A DNA stretch of 64,000 nucleotides from Mesocentrotus franciscanus (Eukaryota > Echinodermata > Echinoidea > Camarodonta > Strongylocentrotidae). Under the pieces are notes generated by a model, which worked only from the letters and a program-made list of their open reading frames with translations, was not told the origin of the DNA and ran no database searches. The stretch lies in assembly GCA_037976565.1 (NCBI GenBank), contig CP137666.1:49441271-49505270 (forward strand), given 5' to 3'. The position numbers were made by a program, and so were the translations under genes. Below, piece by piece: positions 25,901-35,900 of this stretch. The stretch's first letter is position 1. Every line of letters begins with the position of its first letter.

Positions 25901-26901
25901 ATTCTTTATCATGTCAACTTAAGTGCACACATGTTCAAACTTCATTCCAATCTTAATTACTATTTCACTTTCCAGTACTGTGGAGGTCTCTGATCGTCAA
26001 GAACAACGGGATACTGAACCCTCAGATTGACATGAGTTCCCTGGCCAAGGTGACCGATGGTTACACCCAGAAACACATCATGACTGCATGCCAGCAGGTC
26101 CTGACTGAGAGACGGGTATCCCAGCTGGCCAAGAGACCCCTGGTAGGGTCAGAGTTCGTCCCGGCTTTGGCCCGTCTGGAACCCATATATAAGGAGGAGG
26201 AAGAGGCTTTCAAGGTGGGTGAAAATGTTTGTTTTATTATCTCAGCTGTTTGTGATAGTTTGGAGAATAGTATACAACGGTAGATGCGGAATCTTATAAA
26301 TGCATTACAGTATTACAGAAAAGTTTATTTCTGTATTCATTCTTTTACCTGAACATACAGTATTATGCATTACAATTGAAATAAATGATGTATTAAGCAC
26401 ACATGCCTGTTGCATAGTGATGCTCCTGTGTCCTGCATAATCATGTTACAAAACAGGCCGTCATTACTGCTCTCAAAGCAACAACAAAAATAATAAAAAT
26501 AATTTTAAAAAAATAGATCTTGGTCAAGAGAGGCAGATATAGATGTAATTTCTTGTCTTACAAGGACTTATGGATATTGTGACACCATACTTACCGGTAT
26601 CTACATGTTTATTTTTTGTTTGTTTCTTAGGATGTTGTTCATATCAGGATTGTGCTTTATACTGTCAGTACATCAATATCTCAGCCTCGATCTCTGCATA
26701 TTCTTAACCTATGATATGAAATGGCATTTTATCTCTGATAACTTGTATTTTTCATTTTACCTACAGGGATGGTATGCCAAGACTCCTCTGGGCAAGAAGA
26801 GGGCTAAAGCAGCTGAAGGTGGTGACGAAGATGACAAGGGAAAGAAGGGCAAGAAAGGAAAGAAAGGAAAGAAGGGAAAGAAAGGAAAGAAGAAGAAGTA
26901 A
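16289..26901 (+). CDS. DRC11 (IQCA1): Dynein regulatory complex subunit 11 (IQ and AAA domain protein)
   Basis: Fourteen exons with GT/AG junctions: 16289-16299, 17167-17494, 18025-18330, 18765-18836, 19258-19466, 19851-19934, 20281-20503, 20932-21080, 23250-23401, 24021-24211, 24587-24870, 25263-25440, 25976-26214, 26767-26901. The joined product is about 853 residues, close to vertebrate IQCA1. Order: N-terminal helical region with the conserved [25 protein letters not shown] block; IQ motif at about 213-223; three lysine-rich tracts (about 340-380, 465-500 and the C-terminus); AAA module with Walker A GPRGTGKR at about 594-601 and a degenerate Walker B. DRC11 belongs to the nexin-dynein regulatory complex of motile cilia and flagella, where it helps regulate dynein arms. 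All phases agree except exon 6 to exon 7, where one base appears missing. AATAAA at 27482-27487 is one possible polyadenylation signal. Confidence 0.95.
17167..17494 (+). CDS. DRC11 (IQCA1): DRC11 exon 2
   Basis: 328 nt between a TTTTGCAG acceptor and a GTAAGT donor; residues 4-113. It carries the strongly conserved N-terminal segment ([20 protein letters not shown] and the VVHPQKR block). Confidence 0.95.
18025..18330 (+). CDS. DRC11 (IQCA1): DRC11 exon 3
   Basis: 306 nt, phase 0 on both sides; residues 114-215. It begins [11 protein letters not shown] and ends inside the IQ motif (ELAAVRVQK). It is rich in charged helix-forming residues. Confidence 0.95.
18765..18836 (+). CDS. DRC11 (IQCA1): DRC11 exon 4 (second half of IQ motif)
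   Basis: 72 nt, residues 216-239, starting [14 protein letters not shown]. Together with the end of exon 3 it completes an IQ calmodulin-binding motif (VQ...KG...R). Confidence 0.93.
19258..19466 (+). CDS. DRC11 (IQCA1): DRC11 exon 5
   Basis: 209 nt, residues 240-309, with acceptor CTAG and donor GTCAGT. It encodes [10 protein letters not shown] followed by a charged helical region that ends at the conserved RQWFIECR. Confidence 0.93.
19851..19934 (+). CDS. DRC11 (IQCA1): DRC11 exon 6, with apparent one-base frameshift
   Basis: 84 nt between CTTATCAG and GTAACC. The first part reads [20 protein letters not shown] in the frame set by exon 5. The last part reads KDPAE in another frame, and only that frame runs into exon 7 ([11 protein letters not shown]). 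Five bases lie where six (or three) would be expected, at about 19910-19916. Read as given, translation would leave the exon 7 frame and stop in exon 8. A sequencing error, a null allele or unusual splicing are all possible. Confidence 0.8.
20281..20503 (+). CDS. DRC11 (IQCA1): DRC11 exon 7 (first lysine-rich tract)
   Basis: 223 nt. The correct frame reads [15 protein letters not shown], a Lys/Gly tract, an acidic DDDEEEE run and [12 protein letters not shown]. In-frame TAG directly before ATT fixes the exon start at 20281 (phase 0). It ends in phase 1, matching exon 8. Confidence 0.92.
20932..21080 (+). CDS. DRC11 (IQCA1): DRC11 exon 8
   Basis: 149 nt, residues about 412-461 ([20 protein letters not shown] and a following amphipathic helix). 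Acceptor TTAACAG, donor GTGAGT. Confidence 0.92.
21436..21655. repeat. Tandem duplication in DRC11 intron 8, period 119 bp
   Basis: AATAGACTTTTGTTTGT starts both copies (21436, 21555). The second half (CCTCCCCAAGGCAGACACTC onward to CATCCTTCTGAT) is essentially identical; the first half has small deletions. Confidence 0.85.
22887..22916. repeat. (AC)n microsatellite in DRC11 intron 8
   Basis: About 28 bp of pure AC. Confidence 0.95.
23250..23401 (+). CDS. DRC11 (IQCA1): DRC11 exon 9 (second lysine-rich tract)
   Basis: 152 nt encoding [15 protein letters not shown], then repeated GKKSGKK units and KEKDLTPDR. The low-complexity Lys/Gly/Ser stretch is positively charged and probably disordered. 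Confidence 0.92.
24021..24211 (+). CDS. DRC11 (IQCA1): DRC11 exon 10
   Basis: 191 nt, residues about 512-576, with the highly conserved [16 protein letters not shown] and [11 protein letters not shown] segments just before the AAA module. Confidence 0.95.
24587..24870 (+). CDS. DRC11 (IQCA1): DRC11 exon 11 (AAA module, Walker A and degenerate Walker B)
   Basis: 284 nt, residues about 576-670. Walker A reads GPRGTGKR, with Arg where Ser/Thr is usual. The Walker B strand reads VVMIGDAE rather than hydrophobic-[13 protein letters not shown] lies between them. The loss of canonical residues suggests weak or absent ATP hydrolysis. Confidence 0.95.
25128..25197 (+). pseudogene. Decayed duplicate of DRC11 exon 12
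   Basis: After a TTTTGCAG acceptor, about 70 bases match the first 72 bases of exon 12 (25263 onward), including GTCTGAAG...GAGCTCCCT and CTGAAGA. A 3-base loss and a 1-base gain bring an in-frame TAA at 25158-25160. The preceding intron end (ATTATT..TCAT..GCAG) is duplicated too, so a local tandem duplication with an offset of about 135 bp is likely. Confidence 0.8.
25263..25440 (+). CDS. DRC11 (IQCA1): DRC11 exon 12
   Basis: 178 nt, residues about 671-730: [20 protein letters not shown], then [12 protein letters not shown] (AAA strand and sensor-like region) and [12 protein letters not shown]. Ends in phase 1 at GTAAGT. Confidence 0.95.
25976..26214 (+). CDS. DRC11 (IQCA1): DRC11 exon 13 (AAA lid)
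   Basis: 239 nt, residues about 730-809: [26 protein letters not shown] and [11 protein letters not shown]. The all-helical character and the DGYT motif fit the AAA C-terminal lid. Confidence 0.95.
26767..26901 (+). CDS. DRC11 (IQCA1): DRC11 exon 14 (C-terminus, third lysine-rich tract)
   Basis: Begins [20 protein letters not shown] and ends in repeated KKG units and TAA at 26899-26901. The [12 protein letters not shown] segment is conserved in the family; the basic tail varies. Confidence 0.95.
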   Translation, partial: GWYAKTPLGKKRAKAAEGGDEDDKGKKGKKGKKGKKGKKGKKKK

Positions 26902-28052
26902 AAAACCACTGATGTGTCTTAGCAGACTAACCTCATCTATCGGCTTTCAACACAATCTTCCAGTCATCTGTACTTTTTTTTTTCTGATTAAAAAAAGTGA
27001 AGAACATGCAACAATTAACACCTTGATACTTGCAAAAACCTACAAATGAAAGTTTATTGATGTAAAAGAGTTAACATCCGGTCCAGATGTTGAAACTAAA
27101 TTACAATTTCCTGCCAGTATGTTCTTTCGGTATATATCAGTGGCTAATGAAGATATGTGTATGTTTAATAATCTTTGAACATATCATGTTTTGTGTATTG
27201 TATGCATGAACTATTCCTACAAACAAACATTTAAGTGCATTGAGGTCAGTTGTGCGATTGGTTTAGATTTGACTTTGGAATTTTGTTGATACATGAATGG
27301 TATTTAATTAATTTTTAAAGCTTTGTCACACAAAATACATAGCAACTTATTCATGTGCATCATGCTTCCAGGATATTGTTGTTTCAACTTCTTCTTTTTT
27401 TTGGGGGCACAATTTTTGGGAGTGGAATGTGCACTATACTTAAAGGTAGAAATTCTGATTTACAGAACATGGGATAAACAAAATAAACACAATTTCTCCA
27501 AAATGATTATTAGTGAAGTTGAGAGGGAGTAGTCAATTACTTTCATAATACAAGTACATTGTTGGTAGGAATTGTATTATGAAATTATTGGTGATGTGGA
27601 TTTGTCAAATATTTCTCTGCTACTGATTTATGACACTGAAAACAATGATGACCACTTTTGACTTTCATTCATGATACATACATATGCTAGATGCTTCTTT
27701 GAGTTATATTACAAATAATGTATGGTAGCAGAATAACGTGAATACTAAAACAATACACTCTAATGAACTGAAAATGATGATTGTTCAACATTGTTGGGCA
27801 ACAAGAAGTATTTAGATTTTGTATCGTTTCGTTTCATTGTATTTTCTAGTCTCATATGTGTATGTACATACATTCATTTATATTTAGACATTAGTTTTTT
27901 TAAATGTTTACCTGACAAAATATGTCAAAACCTGACAGTGGTAAAGTGATCAATATATTCATGGAAAAACTTTTCCGCACTTTGCCTTTCACATCTGCCT
28001 TTCTCCTTTGCCTTTCAACATCTTTATCGGCGTGTGATGTATAAGTATAATG

Positions 28053-28084
<32 letters not shown>
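26902..28084. other. DRC11 3' UTR and downstream DNA
   Basis: AT-rich. AATAAA at 27482-27487 is a possible polyadenylation signal; others occur at 28537 and about 28621. Ends in an (AT)n run at about 28053-28084. Confidence 0.5.
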
Positions 28085-28291
28085 GAAGAGTTTCATTCCA
28101 AAAGGAGCTAAATCCACTTTTGTAACTTCGGAGAAAAGGGGATTTGTTTACCAGATTTTGTACATAATTGCTCCCAAAATTTTGGTAAATACTTTTGTAG
28201 AAAGACGGGTACTTAAGTGAACAATGTTCTGATATCAATAACTCAATTTTCATCAAAAGTGGATTTAGCTCCTTTTGGAATCAAACTCTTC
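28085..28291. mobile_element. 207-bp TA-flanked MITE inside an (AT)n run
   Basis: 38-bp inverted ends (28085-28122 and 28254-28291), starting GAAGAGTTT, with one mismatch. Both sides are AT dinucleotide runs, consistent with TA-targeting (Tc1/mariner-type) insertion. Confidence 0.85.
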
Positions 28292-29191
28292 ATATATATA
28301 TATATATATATTGTGTCATATTGTGTCATGGACTACCAACATCTGGATTTATGCAATACTATCATGTATGGTATCAGCATGAAGTGTGTCACATTTATTT
28401 GTGACATCACTTTTTCCATTTTCCCACTTCTACAGATTGAGACTACATATTGAACCATAATAATATTTCAGTCATTAATTCTGCAGAATACATACCATCT
28501 GCCTTCTTTTTCACTTTTGTAAAGTAATACAATCTCAATAAATCTGTTTATAACAGCTGTATATAAAAATGAATATATAATGAATATAACAAGTCTATAT
28601 TTCCTGTACTATATTTCTGTGAATAAATTGTAAACTTGAAAATTTTTGCCTTATCTTCTGTTTCATGACCGTAATTTTTTTTTTTTTTCATGCTAGAGTT
28701 GATTTTAAGAATATTTATTACCGACAGTGTATACCACATTGGTATAGTACATGCTGAGATTATTTCTTACTTTCTTGAAATGTTTTTTTTTTTCTTCTTC
28801 ACTTAATCTGGACCATGTAATTTTAATCTCATTGATGGTTTCATGAAGTCTGTAGCATCTGTTAAAAAAAATAAAAGAAAGGAAAAAAAAAACATTATTT
28901 TAGTTCAGTAAAAAGAGAACAATACTTTATTTTTTTTAATACCACAAGATTTTTGTTTTTCCTACAGTGAAAATGGTGTTGATCTTGTCATTGTCAATAT
29001 GGTACTTATAAGTACATATATAACTAAGTGAGGGACATAAATGACAGTAAGTGACAGAGGGAGAAAAGGAGAGAGAGAGAGATGGAGATGGACAGAGAGA
29101 GAGGGAGATTGTTTGATTGGTTTTATATAGATATATAACTTTAAATGGAGGACCCATGAAAGCTAATAAATAGGTGATTTCCAATGGGATC

Positions 29192-29226
<35 letters not shown>

Positions 29227-30659
29227 CAAGAGGCACATAATACAATTCTTCTTTTTTAAATTTAAACGATAAACATCTTTTTTTTCATAATTTTGCTATT
29301 GATAGGGAAAATATTGATATATCATGTCTGGAGACAGTTTTGGGGGTAAATGTTTGTAAATCTTGGCACCTAAAGTTTGTCTTCCCTGGTAGAGAGAGAG
29401 AGAGAGAGGGGGTGGTAAGAAATGTATATAGGTATAGCAAAATAATTTTATTTAGTGAGTAATAATTTGTTATTTATTAAAACATTTTTTAAAACATGTT
29501 TAATCATGAGTCAAATTTCTGTTATAAAAAATCATACCAAAAAAATTCCACTGTACCTTAACAGATTTTTTTGGGGGCAGGGTGGCCGGGGAGGAGAGAG
29601 ACAGAGACAGAGAAAGAAAATATACAGATTTACATAAGCTATAATGAAATATATTCTTACTCTCCTGTCCAACCATTAGTATTTTCAATATTATGGTATT
29701 AAGTCTTATTTCGACATCTTCCCTTTTCTAACAGTAGTTTTATTTAGCTCTTTTCATCTTGTGACAAAAATGTATTCATCTAATTAAATCACTGACTGAG
29801 TGGAGAGAAGTTATACTACTTACTCTCGTAGCGGTCGGAGCTTAACTGCTTTGTGCACGGTTCCCATGTTGAAATGTCGTCTGACTCCAAAAACTGATTG
29901 GAATTCCGTGATTATTGGAGGAGAAATTAAGGTAAATCATTACTTTTCGTGGTCATTTTAATTTTCGGACAGTCGCCTAAGATACAAAGAATATGGATTT
30001 GCAAAAAATATGTTGGTGTATTCTGCGATATCGTGACAAATTTAGCACATTTATTTTTATATTCTCGCGCTGAAAGGCAAGAAACATCCTGGTCATTCAC
30101 ATCAGCATCCTGGCTTTTCGAGCCCGAAGTTCCCGGACGGTAAACAGGAAGTGTTGGGTGCACATGTGCCTTCGCTGCCGACGCGACTCGACTGGCAGCA
30201 CTAGCACTTCACTGCCAGCTGGCCTGGGCGCATGGGCATGCATGTATGCACAAACAGTATCTCGCAGAAAGTGAAAGCATTGTCTTGCAATGTAGCTTTA
30301 CTAGCCAGATCTTCCTATTTCTTTTTGACAGATAAATACATTGTGATTAGTTCTTTTGCAGTTTTGAAAATTCTCTGTTTCTAGTCGCTAGTGAGCAGAC
30401 CATGCCCATGGTAGACCTAACTCCAGGAAGCTCCGACGCCGACGCCAAAGGCGTCAGAGCTTCAGCCTATGAACCCGGAATGCGAAATTTACAGCGATTG
30501 GGGTGACATTATGTCAAAATATGCAAAGCGATTCATTACAATTTTGACTTACTAGGTTTCTTGACTCCTCTGGGCATCTGGCCGACCACTTGAAATTATA
30601 ATTTGAAGAAGTCTTCGATGGGAAAATGGGGGAGATTCTTTGTCATATATTTTTTAAAC
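28292..30659. other. Intergenic, simple repeats only
   Basis: GA-rich tracts at about 29067-29105, 29201-29226 and 29393-29412. A GC-richer patch at about 29820-29930 ends in AAG-GTAAAT and could be a 5' UTR exon, but nothing proves it. Confidence 0.4.
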
Positions 30660-31330
30660 CCAACGATTCATCCATGTTGTAGCGTCGATTCAACATGGCG
30701 AACAGAAAGTACGCATGCGCGGAGCAATTTCGAGGAATATTTAATTTACGCCCACTCATTGGCCGATACGCTCGAGTGGCTTCGAATTTAAGTGAGAGAG
30801 GGCCTACTTAACTTAAGCGCGACTTAAGTTTCAATGGCAAAGTCAATACGTAATATTACGTCACACCACAGAGATTTTGACATGTCATATGCTTTAAACA
30901 GGTGACGCACTTCACACATAACTGACGCAAACACGAAATTGCACACACATAAAATAGAAAACCAACGAACATTTCAGGATAAATTTCCAGTTTGTACCTT
31001 AAATATGACGAAAATGAGAATTTTTCAAACTTAAGACTTAGTTAAGTAAGACTTAAACTTAAGTGAAATACTTAACTTTTCAAGGATGCTGAAAAAATTG
31101 TAACAAATAGAGGGTTAATTTTGACTGAAATATCATAATTTTGGTATCGGTAAAAACGGAAAATCGCAAGCCATCTCCTCGCACTAATATCTTATAACAT
31201 AGAGCCTATGGGAGCCAGCGATAGCCAATCTAAAGGGCCCATGTCGGCGAGGCTAGGCGCCAAATTACGAAAATGAGACCGAGATCGGATGAACGTTCTG
31301 CGCATGTGCTGGCTGTAAGCGTAAGTTCTA
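30660..31330 (+). promoter_or_regulatory. Candidate DMTF1 promoter and 5' UTR exon region
   Basis: The first coding exon of DMTF1 begins with a splice acceptor, so a non-coding exon must lie upstream. This stretch is richer in CpG than its surroundings. It holds CAACATGGCG (YY1-like) and ACGCATGCGC (NRF1-like) at 30691-30720, CCAAT at about 31225, TGCGCATGTGC at about 31309 and a GTAAGT donor at about 31322. No transcription start can be read from sequence alone. Confidence 0.3.
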
Positions 31331-31539
31331 CGTGCGTGTTTACATATAGTGATCGATTAATTACAACTTATAAAGATTCAAGATTTTTTTTTGTCTGATT
31401 TTATTCAGACTTTCATCAGTCTACTTTATCATGAGTTTTCTGCTTCCTTTTAAAGTAGTTGTTTGGATTTCCTTTAAATTGCATGGAAGATAGTGGCCAA
31501 GAAGGGGTTTAAAAAAAAATGAAAACCACAGTAGAAACT

Positions 31540-32350
31540 AAGGCTGCGACGAGTAGTCGATTACCCGAATACTCGCACTGTTGACAGCTACTTGAGTACG
31601 ATTTCTCGTACTCGAATACTAGGCTGCCATTTTTTTTTTTTTTGGCTATTTTTTCAGTGGTTTTACAACCATCTCTGTGTCTAAACATAATGCGAATAAA
31701 GAATACTATTTAAAGCTAACCTACCTTCCTAATTTCAAGGGAAGAGATTTAATAACAAGTGTCAATTTATTACGCAGGAGATCTTTTCTGAGCAAGGTAG
31801 CTAGGCCTCCAAAGCGCTGACATAATTCCCTTCGGTAACAATGGCTGCGCGAGTCCAAATGGCCGCGATTGCAACATAATCCTTTTCTTCGGTGACAATG
31901 TCTGCCCTAGTCCAAAGTCCGCATTGCGACATAATCATTTTCTTCGGTGACAATGGCTGCGCGAGTCCAAAGTCCGCATTGCGACATAATCCTTTCTTCG
32001 GTGATAGGGCGCGCAAGTCCAAAGTCCGCATTCCGACATAATTCTTTTCTTTGGTGACATAGATTCTAGTCTTTCTAGATCTAGACTAGATCTAGACTAG
32101 ATCTATTTGTATTATTTTTATCGGAGCGTCGGCTTCGAAAAAACAGTTGGGACTGTACCGACTCAGGCATCTTGCCGCTTATTTGTGTGAGTAAAATCAC
32201 CAAAATAAAGGCTAGCTAGGTATTAAGTTTTATTTTTAAATAAAAAAATAAATAAATAAAAAAACATGGCGTCCGAGTATTCAAGTATTCAGGACAAGGC
32301 TGGGAGTGTACTCGAGTACCTCATTACACGGTTATGCACATGCAGCCCTG
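31540..32350. mobile_element. Probable hAT-like remnant with internal minisatellite
   Basis: Left end AGGCTGCGACGAGTAGTCGA and right end TGCAGCCCTGG are weak inverted ends of the (C)AGGGCTGC type. Both flanks carry repeated CGAATACT / GAGTATTC words. No target duplication could be fixed. Confidence 0.45.
31831..32060. repeat. Minisatellite, period 52-57 bp, about four copies
   Basis: TTCGGTGACAATG followed by GTCCAAAGTCCGCATTGCGA and CATAAT recurs from 31831, 31888, 31942 and 31997, with small indels. Confidence 0.85.
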
Positions 32351-32708
32351 GTAAAAACAACAATGAAAGAGCAATTAACAAACTTAACAAAAACAAAAAC
32401 GAGGTGTCTCCTTTTCTTTTTACTATTTACTATTCAGAAGAAAAAAGCCCCCCCCCCAAAAAAAAGCCTGTGATATACATTTTGTTTAAATAGCTTCTAA
32501 AGTGATACAAATCATTTCTTTTGTCATACATTGCATCAATTAACTCACATAGCACAAACTGCACAATATCTGTGAATAAAAAGGCTTGGCCAGCTATAAT
32601 TAGCGTGGCAGCCATCTTGGAAAAAAATTGCAAAATTGCAAAATAGTAATGCCCTGCCTCCTCCTTTTTTTTTAAAAGTCCGGACGACATTGTGTTATAT
32701 CTGCAGGA

Positions 32709-32925
32709 ATGGATATGGAGGACACTCTTGAGCTGCATGTAGAAGATGGGGATGAGGTGGTCGGTGCCATCGGTCTCTTGCCTTCATCGTCCAGCAGGGA
32801 GATGGATATGGAGATGGAGATATCAGATGTTAGACATGTTGGAGTACACTCTGGGACAGAGGATGGCAATATCAATCAACCTTGTATTGTGGTTATGCCA
32901 GTTGAAAGTGTAGAAGCTGACCATG
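32709..32925 (+). CDS. DMTF1: DMTF1 coding exon 1 (acidic N-terminus)
   Basis: Acceptor CTGCAG at 32701-32706, two bases before ATG. Encodes MDMEDTLELHVEDGDEVVGA and a Ser/Met-rich acidic stretch to residue 73. A second in-frame Met at codon 3 could also start translation. Donor GTAAGA, phase 1. Confidence 0.82.
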
Positions 32926-35900
32926 GTAAGACTTGTTGAAGAAGTTATCTATAGGAAAAGAGTACAGTAGATTGTACACACATAGTGAAAACAATTTCCA
33001 AGGCAGGCACCAGAGAAGGTTGAGTTCTGGGAAGAGGTGAAAAATAATTTGAGAGCGTTATTGTCATTATGCAAGTGTGGAAGAACATCAGATAAAAAAT
33101 GCTCCCTGAAAAGCAAGGCTCTTCAAATGCCTTAATATTCTAAATATTGCATGTAACAGCATAAAAATCGGGACGGATTTTTATGCCACATGTTCGTGTA
33201 GTCCCATATACATCTTTCTGTGTACAGTGCTTGTAACTTAACAAGACTGGGCCAAATTTCTTATCATTTTGATGATTTCAGAACCTTGCAGTACACACCA
33301 ATACTTATATGCTAGATGATCAACCTTTTCTGATCGATTCCACACTGTTTCTTTCACAATGCAATCGCATGACCGGAACTCGACTATATCTTTAAAGCCC
33401 AAGTCCACTCCGATTTTCAAAAATTATAACATGTTGTAAATAAATCAAAGGTTAAAACTGCAAAATATCACGGGCGTACTTCAATCAGGTGATTTTTAAG
33501 AGCGATTTTTGTTTCGGGTATTTCGAGCAAAACATTTATATTGCTGTACGGATGTGACGTATGCTCCTCACAACGAAAGTGCCAGCCGTATACATTCTGA
33601 CAATAGGCTATTTTCTTAATGTAACCAAATTTAATGCATACGTCTTTGTGAAGTGCCTCTATACAAACTATTTCATTCACCTGATAAGAATAATAGTGTT
33701 TCATTATTCTTATCAGGTGAACGAAATAGTTTGTATCGAGGCACTTCACAAAGACGTATGCATTAAATTTGGTTACATTACGAATCTGTGTTGTGAGGAC
33801 CCTACGTCACAACCGACTCGATCATTAACTTGTTTTTGCTCATTAAAAAAATTATTAAAAATAAATCTGAGCACCATTTTCCAAAACCAAGTTATATTTG
33901 GGCTTTTAGATTTTTGTCTATCTAATCAGCTCAACTTTTCAGTGGAGTGGACTTGTACTTTAAGGAGAGGCATTGCTTGGCACATGTGCACAGTTAATTT
34001 TCTGTATAAATTATATGGCTTACTATGCAACTACAAACAATGCTTCCCCATTATTTATTTATTCATTTTACTTTAAATGTTTTTTTTAAATAGATATTGA
34101 TTTACTAATATATTTCACATTAACATGATTAGGAAAATCCAAATTAGCCTTACTTGATTAAGCTTCGTCTTTAATGTGTTTGGAAGCTTGATTTATACAA
34201 AATCTGCATTACGCGTGTCTCAATCTGCATAGAATGGCAATATACATTCACACAATGCAGAAACTTTTTCATTAAATAGACATTTCAAGGGAGCTTATAT
34301 CCAACTATCCATACATTCACAATCTTAATATTAAGATGATGTAGTGAGGAGATGTAAATATAGAAATTGCTCTTTTGATACACAGTTCACTAGAGGGAAA
34401 AAAAAGAGATTAAGATTTTATTACAAACTGCATGTCAAGATTCTAGGCCTCTGATTGGTCAAAACTGTAGGCATGAAATTTGTTAGTGACTGTTGGGTAG
34501 TATAGCGAAAACTATTGACCGGGCATAGTTCTACTTGGATCCGGGCTAACTCGGACCCGGGGACAGATCGGCCCCGCTGCAAAAACGGTCAGTTTTTTTG
34601 TCATTTTACCCTTACCCTAACCCTAACCCTTAACCTAACCCTAACCTGCAAAAACTGACAAAAATGACTGTTTTTGCAGCCGGGCCGAGTTGTCCCCGGG
34701 TCTGAGTTAGCCCGACTCCTTCTACTTGTACCTACGATGCAAGGGCATGATGGTTGTGCGTGAAGTTAACAATTGATATGCGCAGTGAGACACGCGTAAT
34801 GCATAAACGCTCTTAGACTGGTAAATTTCATTTGACTCTACACTTTGACATGCATAATTTGTTCAAATATCTCTATTCAAGAATTGACATTGGGGATGCA
34901 GTATATAAAACAAATATTCACTGCTTATTTTTTTGGTCACCGTTAAAAACCCAGAGCCCCTCAGTGATCTTGAGACTGCCCTCGACTTCGGCTTGGGGTA
35001 CAGTACAGTTTCAAGATCACCTTGGGCAATAGTTTTAACTGTGCCCCTCAAAGCATCCAATATTTGTATACTATTTGATATTCTTTCTATTCTAGGTCAT
35101 GGTTTTCATATGAGTGCACCTACTGATATTCCAGTATCAGGAAGCTCCCACGTGATGGGGATTACTTGTGTGCAACAAACTAAAGAGGCAGAAATGGTGA
35201 GCTTTCAGAAAGGGTTATTTAATTTTTTTTTTAATCATCCATATGTGTAGACAGTAATATCTAGCCTAAGCCGTGTGGTAAAATCCAAATTATCTCACTC
35301 CACAGTATTAGAATACCTAGAACAGAATTATTTAACACAAAAACAACAATTAGGTTATTTAAAGACAGAATATTCTTCTCAAGCACACAAAAGAGGAATA
35401 GGTCTGTCAAACTGCATTCAGTTTATGTGTTATTATGAATTGTATAGCTGTATTTTGAAAATATTCGAGAAATATATGATTTTGTTGTTTGTATGATCTT
35501 TTTTTCTTCAGCCTTATGATCCTGTAACTCAGTCATGGTTTACCACCAAGTACTCCAAAGACTCTCTGTCAGAACGAGGTAAGATGAAGCTTACCAGTTG
35601 TTGACTTCAAGTATTATATATCACTATATTGTTTTCTTTAGTTTTGATAATATTTCTTCTTTAACAAGTGGTATTCTTAAGTTGTGTGATGAAGAGAGTT
35701 TTAAGAGAGCTCTGCAAGAATGTCCATAAGGATAATTTTAGAAATCATAGAAAGAATAGATTTTAACAAATTATTAGGAAATGAGTGAGTGAGAAAGATA
35801 GAGAGAGAAAGAGATAGAGAGGGGTTTTTTTTGGGGGTGAGGGTGGGGGTTGAGATGGGGGAAAGACATGAAGAGAATGTAAATAAAATGTAGAGTCAAG

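Noticed and set aside
33561..34076. 171-codon plus-strand frame, the longest in the window
   Set aside because: It runs through both arms of the palindromic TTAA element and repeats the same text; it is a by-product of the hairpin.
34607..34646. Possible true telomere or chromosome-fusion scar
   Set aside because: The CCCTAA run is short, degenerate and enclosed in an inverted-repeat element with a 9-bp duplication.
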